DNA from: Oleidesulfovibrio sp964593925
GTDB lineage: Bacteria; Desulfobacterota; Desulfovibrionia; Desulfovibrionales; Desulfovibrionaceae
Direction: 5' to 3'
Assembly (NCBI GenBank): GCA_964593925.1
Contig: CAZQKM010000006.1
Coordinates: forward strand, 1 to 64,000
Length of the DNA: 64,000 bases
Part shown: positions 16,631 through 27,200 of the stretch, piece by piece
Layout of the letters: each line of letters starts with the position of its first letter
Position numbering within the stretch: the stretch's first letter is position 1
Translations under genes and position numbers: made by a program
The notes under the pieces: generated by a model
Told to the model about the DNA's origin: nothing
Databases searched by the model: none
Seen by the model: only the letters and a program-made list of their open reading frames with translations

Positions 16631-17728
16631 CTAGGGAGCCACACACATACCGCGGAGATCCTCCCATAGCGCCGCTGAAACAGATTCCCTTTGCGGCGGT
16701 ACCGCCCCCAGGGCCTCATACTGAGCCTGTATTGCCTGAACACGCTGCCGCGCATCAGGATGCGTTGACAGATAATTTTGCAAATCCATTCCAGTAACAC
16801 GCCCCGGGTCTTCGCCCTGTCGAGCATCATGACGCAAAATAAAACGCTGTAACCCCAAGGAGGATACACCTAATCCGTGTAGTGCCTGAACCGCGCCTTT
16901 GTCTGCATCTTCTTCATCCTCGCGGGAAAAATGCAGCCACAGCAATGCCTGCGCCGCATCCCCCAACATATCCATGGGGCCCAATATCTGGCCCAAAAAA
17001 CCCCAGCCGGTCGCACGGATATATCCGCGCACACCGTGCTGCCCCATAATATGACGCTGCTCATGGGCCAACACGCCAAGCAACTCATCAGGGTGCTGCA
17101 TATCGCCCAACAATGCACTGGTCAAAATGATGGTCCCCCCTGGTAGAGCAAAGGCGTTGATCATACCGCTACGCAATACCTTGAGGGTGTACTCGTCTCG
17201 AGGCATTGCAAGCATGAGCTGCAGTTGCGACAGCGCACGGTCCCCCTGTGAGGAACTGCACCACACAGGGGGATCATCCGCTGCCAACATGGGCACCACA
17301 TAGTTCATGGAGTGCACACCAAGCTGCTGCTCAACGTGACGCGGCACCAAAGAGGCAAGCATGCGTGTAGTTCCCGCGCCCATGGAATATATCCATGTGG
17401 CACACAACAGAAGCAGCGCCACACTCACTATACAGCACGCAGTATACCTGTCTCCCTTGAGCCAGGGGCTCCCTCGCCGCCTAATAATCCGGACAAGGTC
17501 ATCCGTGGCTTGGCTGGCGTTAATGGTCAATCTCTCGGAGGTGTCAGGATACCGCTTGAGGCGCAACGGCCGCTCTCGCCAGTTATCTACCGGGACAATG
17601 TCGCAAAGGGGCCAGCAGACAAGCTGCCCCCCCGGCAACGAAAAAAGAAGACCCTCTGCCACAGCCTGTACATCCACAGAAACAAAGCGTGAAATCTGCC
17701 CATCGCTGTACTGCGCGCTAAACTGCAT
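16631..17728 (-). CDS. M48-family membrane metallopeptidase
   Basis: This protein of about 365 residues carries the zinc motif HEQRH (His222, Glu223, His226) in LGVLAHEQRHIMGQHG. EDEEDADKGAVQAL supplies the expected third ligand, and the family's ALPGGTIILTSALL lies just before. A hydrophobic segment (ACCIVSVALLLLCATWIYSMG) anchors it, with the peptidase domain probably outside the cytoplasm. The first 90 residues resemble the small beta domain found in several such peptidases. A frame start at GTG 17752 exists, but CAGGGG six nt before ATG 17728 favours the latter. It follows the DUF898 gene by 79 nt; DUF898 and M48 genes commonly pair, and the substrate is unknown. Confidence 0.85.
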   Translation of the reverse strand: MQFSAQYSDGQISRFVSVDVQAVAEGLLFSLPGGQLVCWPLCDIVPVDNWRERPLRLKRYPDTSERLTINASQATDDLVRIIRRRGSPWLKGDRYTACCIVSVALLLLCATWIYSMGAGTTRMLASLVPRHVEQQLGVHSMNYVVPMLAADDPPVWCSSSQGDRALSQLQLMLAMPRDEYTLKVLRSGMINAFALPGGTIILTSALLGDMQHPDELLGVLAHEQRHIMGQHGVRGYIRATGWGFLGQILGPMDMLGDAAQALLWLHFSREDEEDADKGAVQALHGLGVSSLGLQRFILRHDARQGEDPGRVTGMDLQNYLSTHPDARQRVQAIQAQYEALGAVPPQRESVSAALWEDLRGMCVAP

Positions 17729-17807
17729 ACCATACCCCTGAAGTGCCCTCACTTGACTTACATACCTTGCATAAATCTAGCCAATGCACCCGTGCGGCAA
17801 ATCCTGG

Positions 17808-18839
17808 CTAAAATCCGAGATCCACATCAAAAGCCTGGGCCAACCCTTCTCCCAGGGCCTCCTGCTGCTCCTCACCACGGGGGACGTCTACAAAAAGATT
17901 CTCTGTGTCCGTACTGTATTGTTCAAAAAGAAAGTTACGCCACCTGACCTCGGCCCACGCATAGCCAATACCTGCCGTCAAGCCTACAATCAGACCATAC
18001 GTAAACAATGCACCCAAAAGCTTACCCGGCGTAATGGCACAATGAAATGTTCCCTGGCCAAAACGCAGACCGCTCGCTATCCAGCGACGCACGGCACAAT
18101 TCCAGAACAGAGCTGCCATAACTACTCCCAGCACCAGCAAAAAGGGCAGTAACTGGAGGGAGAAAAAGGCCAACAGCGGCACGCCGAACAGACAAGCAAG
18201 GGGCAACAGAGCTGCCTTGACCAGCCCCATGGCACTACCCTCAAAAGAAAAAGGCGCACTGCCGTACCGCACGCTCTGTGCAAGGTCTTGTATTGTATGT
18301 GCCAAAGCCCATGGCCCCATGATACCCACTGTGGCAATGGTAATAAGTATACGTACAATGGCTCGTCCGGCAAATTGCAGTGGTGAACCATCTAAACCAA
18401 ATGCCACACCACGCAAACGGGTATGTGCCAGGTTAAAACGCAAGCTACGAAACACCAGGTACGGAGAAGCCACAAGCATGATGGAAACCAAGACGATCTG
18501 TCCCAGAATAGGTGAAACCAGATATCCAATACCCATTACAACAGCAAACACAGCTCCAAGCAGTAACGAACCTACAATAAAACCAATAAACAGCTGGCCA
18601 CCCCTGGCTGTATACTCTAGAGGCTCGCCCTGTACATAAGTATGAGAAGAAAAAAAGCGACGTATGCGAACCTTACCCCAAAAACTATATATACCCAGCG
18701 TAAATACGCATAACAGGAGATTTTTCAGGTACAACACAAATAACGCACCTCCTCTTCCCGTAAACTGCATCAAAGGCATTTTTGTACTGGGTACACTTTG
18801 CATGGCTTGGACGACTTTTTCCTGTTGTGTTGCAGGCAC
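17808..18839 (-). CDS. DUF898 (YjgN-type) membrane protein
   Basis: The 343-residue protein shows about seven hydrophobic segments between residues 30 and 290. It has the family's FTGRGGALFVLYLKNLLLC start and TLGIYSFWGKVRIRRFF motif, and these recur in part later in the protein. E. coli YjgN belongs to this family; its function is unknown. GTG 18839 follows GGGAG at 7 nt. It is the first gene of a two-gene unit with the M48 peptidase. Confidence 0.85.
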   Translation of the reverse strand: MPATQQEKVVQAMQSVPSTKMPLMQFTGRGGALFVLYLKNLLLCVFTLGIYSFWGKVRIRRFFSSHTYVQGEPLEYTARGGQLFIGFIVGSLLLGAVFAVVMGIGYLVSPILGQIVLVSIMLVASPYLVFRSLRFNLAHTRLRGVAFGLDGSPLQFAGRAIVRILITIATVGIMGPWALAHTIQDLAQSVRYGSAPFSFEGSAMGLVKAALLPLACLFGVPLLAFFSLQLLPFLLVLGVVMAALFWNCAVRRWIASGLRFGQGTFHCAITPGKLLGALFTYGLIVGLTAGIGYAWAEVRWRNFLFEQYSTDTENLFVDVPRGEEQQEALGEGLAQAFDVDLGF

Positions 18840-19120
18840 CTGTAGTCTCCCTCTTCAAATAAAGTAAAAACATATAAAATAATATAGAATAAGACATGCT
18901 CCCCTGGTCAGGTGACAACATGGCATTCTAGATCCACACCATATACATATTGATATAAAACAAATCTTGTTAGTATACAAAAAAATTGCCACCTGTCAAT
19001 AGGCAGTCCATGCTCGTTCTTCTACTTGAGTATGCTGTGCTTTTGGGCTAACAGTAGTAAGCTTTTACAGGCCTCTTCCAGAACACAGCAGGACGCCACA
19101 GCCCGACTAACGGGGACCCC

Positions 19121-20065
19121 ATGCAGATTGCCAGACAGCTTCAAGAAATATCACTTGATCTTTCACAAGGTTCGTGTGTGACCATCGGCAACTTTGATGG
19201 TGTGCACAATGGCCATCGCAAGCTCATAGCCCGTATGATGTCCAAAGCTGCAAGCGCACATCTTGCAGGTATTGTAGTCACCTTTGACCCGCACCCCCTG
19301 CGGGTACTCGCCAAGGAGCATGCCCCGGCATTCATCACGGACCACGAAAAAAAACTTGATCTACTGGCGGCTTTGGGTGTTGATCTCACCCTCACTCTGG
19401 AATTCACGCATGCACTGGCAGCCATGGAGCCGGAAGACTTCATACACGATATTCTTGTGGCAGGCCTTCACCTCAAAGAATTGGTGGTAGGATATGACTA
19501 CTCGTTCGGCAAAGAGCGTAAAGGACACTTTGCACTTTTGACAAAGCTGGGCGAGAAATATGGCTTTTCATGCGAACGACTGGAACCTGTCATAATTGAC
19601 GGTGCCATAGTCAGCTCCACCCGTATACGCGACATGCTAACAGCCGGGGATGTATGGGGAGTACGGACACTACTGGACAGATTTTACGTGATACGTGGCA
19701 CTGTGGTTCGCGGCATGAACAGAGGCGGAGCCCTGCTGGGCTTTCCCACTGCCAACCTACAGGTCCGTGATGAGCTGCTCCCTGCTCCGGGCGTGTATGC
19801 CGTATGGGTAGAGGTTGAAGGAAGCACTTACAAAGGTGTCACCAATATCGGCTGTAACCCCACATTTGGCGAGCAGGCACTGAGCGTGGAAACCCATATA
19901 GTGGATTTTGATCGCGATATTTATCACTGCGAGCTGCGACTGAGCTTTGTGCACCGCCTGCGTGACGAACGTGCCTTTGCAAACGTCAGTGATCTTGTGC
20001 TTCAAATCCACAACGATGTCGCCTTGGGCAAACAAATACTTGCCTCACAAGAGTCCCAAATGTAA
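19121..20065 (+). CDS. ribF: Bifunctional riboflavin kinase/FAD synthetase
   Basis: The 314-residue enzyme phosphorylates riboflavin to FMN and adenylylates FMN to FAD. The N-terminal nucleotidyltransferase domain has TIGNFDGVHNGHRKL (22-36), TFDPHPLRVL, VVGYDYSFGKERKG and VSSTRIRDMLTAGDV. The C-terminal riboflavin kinase domain has RGGALLGFPTANLQV, PAPGVYAVWV, GVTNIGCNPTFG and VETHIVDF. Length and domain order are standard. No FMN riboswitch was recognised upstream. Confidence 0.96.
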   Translation: MQIARQLQEISLDLSQGSCVTIGNFDGVHNGHRKLIARMMSKAASAHLAGIVVTFDPHPLRVLAKEHAPAFITDHEKKLDLLAALGVDLTLTLEFTHALAAMEPEDFIHDILVAGLHLKELVVGYDYSFGKERKGHFALLTKLGEKYGFSCERLEPVIIDGAIVSSTRIRDMLTAGDVWGVRTLLDRFYVIRGTVVRGMNRGGALLGFPTANLQVRDELLPAPGVYAVWVEVEGSTYKGVTNIGCNPTFGEQALSVETHIVDFDRDIYHCELRLSFVHRLRDERAFANVSDLVLQIHNDVALGKQILASQESQM

Positions 20066-20207
20066 ACTATCCGCGCTGTTCGGGTGGTTGGTAATGTGCT
20101 AAACGCTCTGAAATATAAAGTGTCACATGCAGAGAACTGTTCTGCACAACTACCGGCATAGCTCGTATTCTTTTTCCGGTACCTAGGTCCCATGGAGCCC
20201 AACGTTC

Positions 20208-22016
20208 ATGCTGCGCCCCTTTATACGTCTGTGGAATGAGTATTTACGCCTGTATCAAAGCGTTACCTATGTACGCATGCTTATCCTAGGAGTGCTTCTG
20301 GGGTGCCTATCCGGTATTGTAGCCATATTATTTTTTCTGGGCATTGAGTACTTCAAACACCTGATCCAAGTAGTCTGGGCAGGCTACTCACTGCCTGCTC
20401 CTGCAGGGGAGTCACTTTTTCATGGGGCACAAGGCACAACGTTCCGCCCATGGGTTATCCCGGTAGCCACTACCACGGTGGCCCTTGTGACGGGCTGGCT
20501 TGTCAGCCGGCTCCTACCTGACAGCTTTCATGGTGTCACAGATGGTACTGATGCCATGATCAAAGCCTTCCATCAGCAAAAAGGCATTATCAAGCCTGCG
20601 GCTCCTCTTGTTAAAGGCTCCACAGCCATTTTGACCATTGCCTCAGGTGCTAGTGCAGGCCGGGAAGGCCCCATTTCACAGATTGGCGCGGGGATAGGCT
20701 CCTTTTTTGCCGACAGGCTCGGCTTGAGCCGTAAAGAACGTCGTATCCTCATGCTCACCGGCGCCGCGGGTGGCTTGGGCGCGGTGTTTCGGGCACCCCT
20801 TGGGGGAGCCCTTACCGCCGTGGAAGTCATCTATAAAGAAGACTTTGAAACGGAAGCCATTCTACCCGCGGTTATTTCATCCGTGGTATCATACTCCATG
20901 TTCACGCTGGTATTCGGCACTGATCCTATCTTCGGCATTCCTCAATTTAGTTTCCACAGCATGCGGGAACTACCGTTTTACCTCATTCTCTCACTGGTCT
21001 GTGCAGTTTTTGGCTGGCTGTATGTCAGCACCTTCCGCATCATCAAGTATTCAGTCTTCGCCCGTATGCGACAAAAGGTGGGTATCATGTGGACCATGAC
21101 AGCGGGTGGGCTGCTGATGGGGCTTTCCGGTATGCTCTACCCCATGGTACTCTCCGGCGGATATGGCTGGCTGGAGCAAGCTATTCTGGGCCAAATGGCT
21201 GTAAGCACCATGCTCACCATTATACTGGCAAAAACCTTGGCAACGTCCATCACGTTGGGCTCCGGCATGAGTGGCGGCATGTTCGCCCCGGCGCTATTTG
21301 TGGGCGGTATGAGCGGCGGCATTGTAGGATTCACCGCGCATAAGTATTATCCTGATATCGTCACCCAGCCCGGCGGGTATGTGCTGGTAGGCATGGCCGC
21401 TTTTTTTGCTGGAGTGGCCAATGCACCCATCGGGCCGTTGATTATGGTTTGCGAACTTACGCAGGGTTACGGCCTATTGGCGCCGCTCATGCTCGCGTCG
21501 GCTGTAAGCCTTGTACTGGGTAAACATAGCAACCTGTATGAAAATCAGGTTGAAAACAAATTTGAGTCGCCCGCCCATATCAACGATGCAACCATCAACG
21601 TACTTGAACGACTCAAGGTCTCCGACCACTTTGCCCAAGAACGTGTCACCATACTGGAAGAAAGTGTCACCCTGAAAGGACTGACGGATATTATTTCAGG
21701 TACCAATGAATTTTTCTTTCCCGTAAAAAACGACTTGGGAGAAATTACAGGAATCCTATCCATCAACGATGTTCGTGCCCTGCTTTACGAAGAATGCCTG
21801 TTTGACCTGGTGCTGGTGAAAGACTTGGCTCGCAAACCAGCCACGTTGGAAGAAAATGACGACCTATACACTGCCCTGCTCAAGTTTGTGGACACAGACC
21901 TAGGGCAGATCCCTGTTGTGGACGCGCGAAATCAGCACACCATTCTGGGCCTGCTTAACAGGGCAGACGTCTTCCAAGCGTATGCACAAATGTTGCAAAA
22001 ACTACGCGAAGAATGA
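20208..22016 (+). CDS. ClC-family chloride channel/transporter with CBS domains
   Basis: The 602-residue membrane protein has the ClC fold (about residues 20-440) followed by two CBS domains (about 460-595). The selectivity motif GREGP is at 151-155 with gating Glu153. Other conserved segments are RAPLGGALTAVEV, LGSGMSGGMFAPALFVGG and GMAAFFAGVANAPIGPLIMVCELTQ. It could be a Cl- channel or a Cl-/H+ exchanger; the second, internal proton glutamate of E. coli ClC could not be identified by eye. CBS domains suggest regulation by adenine nucleotides. The start ATG 20208 has GGAG 10 nt before it. It converges on the small membrane gene at 22029. Confidence 0.92.
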   Translation: MLRPFIRLWNEYLRLYQSVTYVRMLILGVLLGCLSGIVAILFFLGIEYFKHLIQVVWAGYSLPAPAGESLFHGAQGTTFRPWVIPVATTTVALVTGWLVSRLLPDSFHGVTDGTDAMIKAFHQQKGIIKPAAPLVKGSTAILTIASGASAGREGPISQIGAGIGSFFADRLGLSRKERRILMLTGAAGGLGAVFRAPLGGALTAVEVIYKEDFETEAILPAVISSVVSYSMFTLVFGTDPIFGIPQFSFHSMRELPFYLILSLVCAVFGWLYVSTFRIIKYSVFARMRQKVGIMWTMTAGGLLMGLSGMLYPMVLSGGYGWLEQAILGQMAVSTMLTIILAKTLATSITLGSGMSGGMFAPALFVGGMSGGIVGFTAHKYYPDIVTQPGGYVLVGMAAFFAGVANAPIGPLIMVCELTQGYGLLAPLMLASAVSLVLGKHSNLYENQVENKFESPAHINDATINVLERLKVSDHFAQERVTILEESVTLKGLTDIISGTNEFFFPVKNDLGEITGILSINDVRALLYEECLFDLVLVKDLARKPATLEENDDLYTALLKFVDTDLGQIPVVDARNQHTILGLLNRADVFQAYAQMLQKLREE

Positions 22017-22028
22017 AAGCCATCAAGC

Positions 22029-22307
22029 CTAGTGACGCTTTTTTGTGCTGTGCTCCGCTAGCCCCACAAACCAACGAGAAACATACCAGGCAGCCCAAAA
22101 CAGCAATAACATGCATAGTGCACGCAGTAGTAGCTGCTCTCTGAGCACGCTGATACCCATCAATAATGTATTGCCGCTAAATACTAACACTGCCCAAAAA
22201 ATAAGCTGCAGCAGGTGGCTGGTATCTCGGATGACTTTACGGCGGTTGCTCATACACATGCTAAGCAGCCATACCGCCACAAAAAACAAGATGAGCACCT
22301 TAAACAT
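22029..22307 (-). CDS. Small membrane protein
   Basis: The 92-residue protein has three hydrophobic stretches (MFKVLILFFVAVWLLSMC, LLQLIFWAVLVFSGNTLL, LRALCMLLLFWAAWYVS) and a basic C-terminus. It begins 12 nt after the aldolase-like gene on the same strand, probably in one operon. The ribosome site is weak (AGGG), consistent with translational coupling. The family is not recognised. Confidence 0.6.
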   Translation of the reverse strand: MFKVLILFFVAVWLLSMCMSNRRKVIRDTSHLLQLIFWAVLVFSGNTLLMGISVLREQLLLRALCMLLLFWAAWYVSRWFVGLAEHSTKKRH

Positions 22308-22319
22308 ATGCGTCGTGCC

Positions 22320-23096
22320 CTAAGTCTTTCTTGGGAAGCCTTGCCCATGGACCACCTCAAGCAGGCTGTCCAGCGCTCGCATGGGTTCGCTTTGCTGAAA
22401 AATATTGCGCCCAACGCTCACCCCAGCAGCACCACATGCCAGCGCATCCTCAATATGCTGTAAAAATACGGCAAAATTATCCATAGCCGGCCCACCTCCC
22501 ACTAGCACGGGCACGGGGCATGCTTCCACAGCTCGAGCAAAACTCTGTTTGTGCCCAGAGTAAGGCACACAGACCATATCTGGCCCCAATTCTCCACCCA
22601 GCCGTACACAGTGCGCAACCAACGAAGGGTCAAGCTCCTGCACAATGTTGCCCCCACGAGCCACAATGACTGCCAAGACAGGCAGTCCGTGCTGATGAGC
22701 TTCTTCCGTAGCCATGCCAAGATCTGCAAGCATGCGGTCTTCCAGATCATTGCCTATGTTCACCTGTACCGCAACCGCGTCCGCCCCCAACCGCAGGGCT
22801 TCAGGGATGGAGCAGACCAACGATTTATTCCATGCAGGCAGACCGTGGCGGGTTCCGGCGGATAACTGGACCACAAGCTGGGTGACAGCGGGTATTTCAT
22901 TGGCATAAGCCCGGGCAGCCCCCTTGTTGAGCACTACCCCTTGGACTAGGCGATGCGCCATGCCCGCGAGCAAAGCGGGAATATTATCCAAGCCAGGCAG
23001 CATACCCTCACCGGCACCATGGTCAAGCGGTAGTATGACGCTCTTACCGCCGGGAGTCGTAAAAAAACGTTCAAGTTTACGGACAGATCCGATCAT
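22320..23096 (-). CDS. DhnA-type aldolase paralogue lacking the catalytic lysine
   Basis: This 258-residue TIM-barrel protein belongs to the archaeal-type class I aldolase/ADH synthase family. It has PLDHGAGEGMLPGLD (general acid/base Asp kept), VLNKGAARAY, VQVNIGNDLEDRMLADLG and GGGPAMDN. Compared with its homologue at 30747, the Schiff-base lysine in VVKVPYTG is replaced by Cys176 (MVCVPYSG), and the tyrosine of MMYARG is replaced by Val145 (VIVARG). A normal Schiff-base aldolase reaction is therefore unlikely. It could be a pseudoenzyme, use Lys183 of GHKQSF, or have another activity. It lies between a methyltransferase and a small membrane protein. Confidence 0.85.
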   Translation of the reverse strand: MIGSVRKLERFFTTPGGKSVILPLDHGAGEGMLPGLDNIPALLAGMAHRLVQGVVLNKGAARAYANEIPAVTQLVVQLSAGTRHGLPAWNKSLVCSIPEALRLGADAVAVQVNIGNDLEDRMLADLGMATEEAHQHGLPVLAVIVARGGNIVQELDPSLVAHCVRLGGELGPDMVCVPYSGHKQSFARAVEACPVPVLVGGGPAMDNFAVFLQHIEDALACGAAGVSVGRNIFQQSEPMRALDSLLEVVHGQGFPRKT

Positions 23097-23110
23097 GGAG
23101 TCTCCTGAAA

Positions 23111-23974
23111 CTACGAAACACGGGCATGTGCGTTACAATCCAAAAATGGACAAAACCGTAGTGCTTGCCCGGTAAGACGGGTTTGTATGCCATGCCCCTG
23201 GTACAACACCAAAGGTGCATGCATCGTAATGCCGGGCTTAGCGTTTTTCCGGGCTTCCAGCAAGACGAGCTTGGCCGAAGCCTCTACCCGAGAGTGTATG
23301 GGCAACATATGCTTTGGTTCCAGGCCTGCCATACGCAACACGTGCAGCAGATCTGTGACACGCTCTGCAGGATACACACAAAAAAAACGCCCCTTGTTGC
23401 GCAACACATACGCAGAAGCCGCTACAAACGCATCCAGTGTTCCCGCCACCTCAAACAGAGCCCGGCTTCGCGCCCGCGTGGCTGAAAGCCTGCCCTGATC
23501 CGTACGCCGATAAGGCGGATTGGCGAGGACCATATATTGGGATTCCGGTAGCACGACCCGCGTCTGACGCATGGTCGACACATCAGCACGCCTCACCTCA
23601 AAACGAGCCTCAAAGCCAAGCAGTTCAGCGTTGTGCCGGGCTGCAGCCACAAGACCAGGGTCCATATCAATACCTATACCCTGTACCCCCGGTTGCAGCA
23701 GACACAATGCAAGCCCCACCACGCCGCACCCTGCGCCCATATCCGTAAATGTTATGGACGGGCAAGGCACTTTCCCTGCCCCGGTCGATGCACGCTCGTG
23801 CCCCTTACTTTCCAGCGCGCTTGCCGCATAGCACGCCAGCAACAACGCATCTACAGAAAAACGAAAACTTTCCGGTGGCTGCACTAAACCCCGCGGAAAG
23901 TACCTCCGTGCATGATCTACCGCCATGCCCCTTTCAGCATGCTCGCTTTTTGTATGGTCCGTGCTATATGGCAT
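23111..23974 (-). CDS. TrmN6-like N6-adenine methyltransferase
   Basis: This SAM-dependent methyltransferase of about 287 residues has an N-terminal RYFPRGLVQPPESFRFSVDALLLACYA stretch typical of tRNA1(Val) A37 N6-methyltransferase and relatives. The SAM motif is TDMGAGCGVVGLALCL, and the adenine-methylation motif NPPY lies in VLANPPYRR. The most likely substrate is A37 of tRNA-Val, by family. ATG 23974 follows a GCAGGAG ribosome site closely; longer starts to 24073 lack one. It is 14 nt upstream of the aldolase-like gene and divergent from the EndoQ-helicase fusion. Confidence 0.8.
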   Translation of the reverse strand: MPYSTDHTKSEHAERGMAVDHARRYFPRGLVQPPESFRFSVDALLLACYAASALESKGHERASTGAGKVPCPSITFTDMGAGCGVVGLALCLLQPGVQGIGIDMDPGLVAAARHNAELLGFEARFEVRRADVSTMRQTRVVLPESQYMVLANPPYRRTDQGRLSATRARSRALFEVAGTLDAFVAASAYVLRNKGRFFCVYPAERVTDLLHVLRMAGLEPKHMLPIHSRVEASAKLVLLEARKNAKPGITMHAPLVLYQGHGIQTRLTGQALRFCPFLDCNAHARVS

Positions 23975-24096
23975 GTTCTCCTGCATCCCCAAGCCCATAG
24001 TAATATAGTGCCGCAGTGTATAGTGCGGTGCCTGCCAGCACAATAGGCACATGCAGTATGACTTTGGCCCCATCCATGCACCCCATAGGTAATGAG

Positions 24097-24126
24097 TTGG
24101 CTATACCCCTTCTTTTCTGTTAGTAT
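24097..24126 (+). promoter_or_regulatory. Candidate promoter of the EndoQ-UvrD gene
   Basis: TTGGCT (24097-24102) and TAGTAT (24121-24126) are separated by 18 nt, about 80 nt before ATG 24207. Confidence 0.4.
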
Positions 24127-24206
24127 TAGGTACGTTGGCAAAACAGCGCATGCATACATCGCAACTACTCAGCATACTTATTTTATACCACAAGGACAAT
24201 GCCCCC

Positions 24207-27200
24207 ATGAAGCAGTTTAGGGCTGACCTGCACATCCACTCCCGATTTTCCCGCGCAACCAGCAAAAAACTTACCCCTCGCAATCTTGCGGCATGGGGCG
24301 CAGCCAAAGGCATTGAAGTACTAGGTACAGGTGACTTTACCCACCCCCAATGGCGTGCAGAGCTGGAAGAGCTGCTTATACCTGACGAGACCTCTGGCCT
24401 ACTGCGATTACGTGACACCACAGGACTGGATGCAGAAATCCCGGATTTGGCAGGAGCATCTCTCTCTGGCCGGGTACGCTTTATGCTCCAAGGGGAAATC
24501 AGCTCCATCTATAAGCGCGGTGGCAAGGTGCGCAAAGTACACAACCTTGTGTATGTTCCTTCGCTGGAGGCAGCCCATGCCCTGTCACGCAAGCTGGAGG
24601 AAGTGGGCAACCTTGCTTCGGATGGACGCCCCATCCTGGGCCTTGACTCGCGGAATCTGCTGGAAATGGTGCTTGAGGCCCACCCGCAGGCTTTTTTAGT
24701 GCCTGCCCATATCTGGACGCCGTGGTTTTCGTTGTTTGGCTCCAAATCCGGCTTTGACTCCATTGAAGAATGCTATGGCGACCTTGCCTCTGAAATTTTT
24801 GCTCTAGAAACGGGTTTAAGCTCTGACCCCGACATGAACCGAATGTGGAGCGCGCTGGACCGTTTTCGGCTGATATCCAACTCGGACGCGCATTCCGGCG
24901 ATAAGCTGGGACGCGAGGCCAACCTGTTCAGCGGAGAGATTTCATATGAAGGCATCTACCGCGCACTACGCGGCGAAGGGCTGGGGCACCGCTTCATGGG
25001 CACGTTGGAATTTTTTCCCGAAGAAGGCAAATACCACATGGACGGACACCGTAAGTGTGGCGTGATCATGGACCCCCGTGAAACAGCAGCACGTGACGGT
25101 ATCTGCCCGGTATGTGGCAAACCCCTTACAGTGGGTGTCCTTAGCAGAGTTCTGGAGCTAGCCGACAGAGAAGTCCCTCAACAACCCACAGGGCAGCCCG
25201 GCTTTCTCTGGCTGATCCCCCTTGCGGAGATCATATCCGAAATCGTAGGCACCAGACCGGGTACCCGCAAGGTGCTTGATATGTATGCCCGTGCAATCCG
25301 ACACTTTGGTTCCGAGTTGAGCATTTTGCAAGACGTATCCGAAGAAGATCTGCGCGTATTTTCATCCCGTCTGGCCGAGGGGGTAGCCCGCATGCGACGT
25401 GGCGAAGTCACACGCCACCCGGGATACGATGGTGAATTCGGTGTTATCAAAGTATTCAGCCAGCGAGAACGGGATGAATTTCGCAAAGGCCGCATGCTTA
25501 TGGATATTCCCACAGCACCGACAAAACATAACAACATACCTGAGAGAGAGACGCCTGATGCCACTCCCCCCCATGGGCCCCCGTTTGAAAAAACCACCCC
25601 CTCCTCCGAGCAGCAAGCCCCCAACCAGGCACAACATAATGCTATCATGGCGGGACCAGCCGCAACATTGGTACTTGCCGGCCCCGGCACAGGCAAAACC
25701 CGCACACTCATAGAACGTATACGCAGGTTGATGGCCGAAGGTGTCTCAGCCCGCCAGATCCTGGCCGTAACCTTTACCCGCCGCGCCGCAGCGGAAATGG
25801 ACGCCCGGCTGCTGGCCGAACTGGGAGAAGACGCGGCATTGCCACGCACAGACACGCTACATGCGCTGGCCTTTGAGTATTGGCATAAAGCATACGAGGA
25901 CACGCCGGTATTGCTTTCTGAAGAAGGCGCCCGCCGCGTATTTATCGAGGCCAACCCCTCGGAACCTCCCCAACAAGCCCGCAAGGCATGGGAACGTATT
26001 TCCGTGTGCCGCGAACGCATGTTTGAGCAGGATGCACAAGACGCACAGCTTCTGCAACGCTATGCCAAGCTGAAAGGAGCATGGAACCTTGCCGACTACA
26101 CGGACTTACTGGAGTTCTGGCTGGAGCAGGCCCAAAACAACGTATATAACTGCCCCTATACCCACGTATTGGTAGATGAAATTCAGGATCTTTCTTCTCT
26201 TCAGCTCACGCTTGTTCGCGCCCTGCTTCCTTCGGCAGGAGAGGGCTTTTTCGGCATTGGCGACCCCAACCAGTCTATTTACGGATTTCGCGGAGCACAT
26301 GGCCATGTACACACATTTCTGACAGAGGCCTGGCCCTCTATGCATGTGGTATCGCTGACACATAACTATCGTTCATCACAAAATATTCTTGATTTTGCTA
26401 CAGCCCTTTTACCACAACAGAAACCGCTTTGTGCCGTGTATGAACGCAAGGGTGATATCCGACTGTTTGAAGCACCCACGGCTGAAAGCGAAGCCGCATG
26501 GATAGGCGGCCAGATACGCTCTTTATTGGGTTCTACCAGCCACACAATGGCAGACAACCACGCGACCCGCACGGCATGCAGCGCACATGCAGAAGATATT
26601 ACAGGCCTTGCAGGCACACTGGCTCCTGGAGACATTGCCGTGCTTGTACGCTTCAAAGCCATTATCCCTGTCATCCAGCGTACCCTTACACGGCTTGGCA
26701 TCCCCTGCTCCGTACCAGAGGCTGAGGCCTTTTGGGTTGAGCCACGCGTACAAAAAATTCTTGCTGCAGCAGGGCGCTTTCTGGGCATCGCGTATCGCTC
26801 AGAAGCAGAAGCCATTTCCTGCCCGGACAAAGTCCTAGCCAAAGGCCCCCTTGGGGTATCCGCCTACCTGCAAGACATGCCCCCCTTTGATGCACTTTTC
26901 TGGCTCTCCTCGGAATTCAAACAGCTGGTAAAAGCCTATCAGACCTACGATGGCTGGGGTGGACTGCTGAACTGGGTACACCTGCAGACGGAGCTGGAAC
27001 TCGTGCGCCGTCAAAGTGAAAAAGTACAAATCATGTCTTTGCATGCATCCAAGGGCCTGGAGTTTAAGGCCGTCTTTCTGCCCGCCCTAGAAGACGGCAT
27101 CATGCCTTTTGCCGGAGCCGGAGTTCTGACAGGCGGTGTTGGCACAGAACACATGGATATTGATGAGGAGGAAGAGCGCCGCCTGCTCTACGTGGGTATA

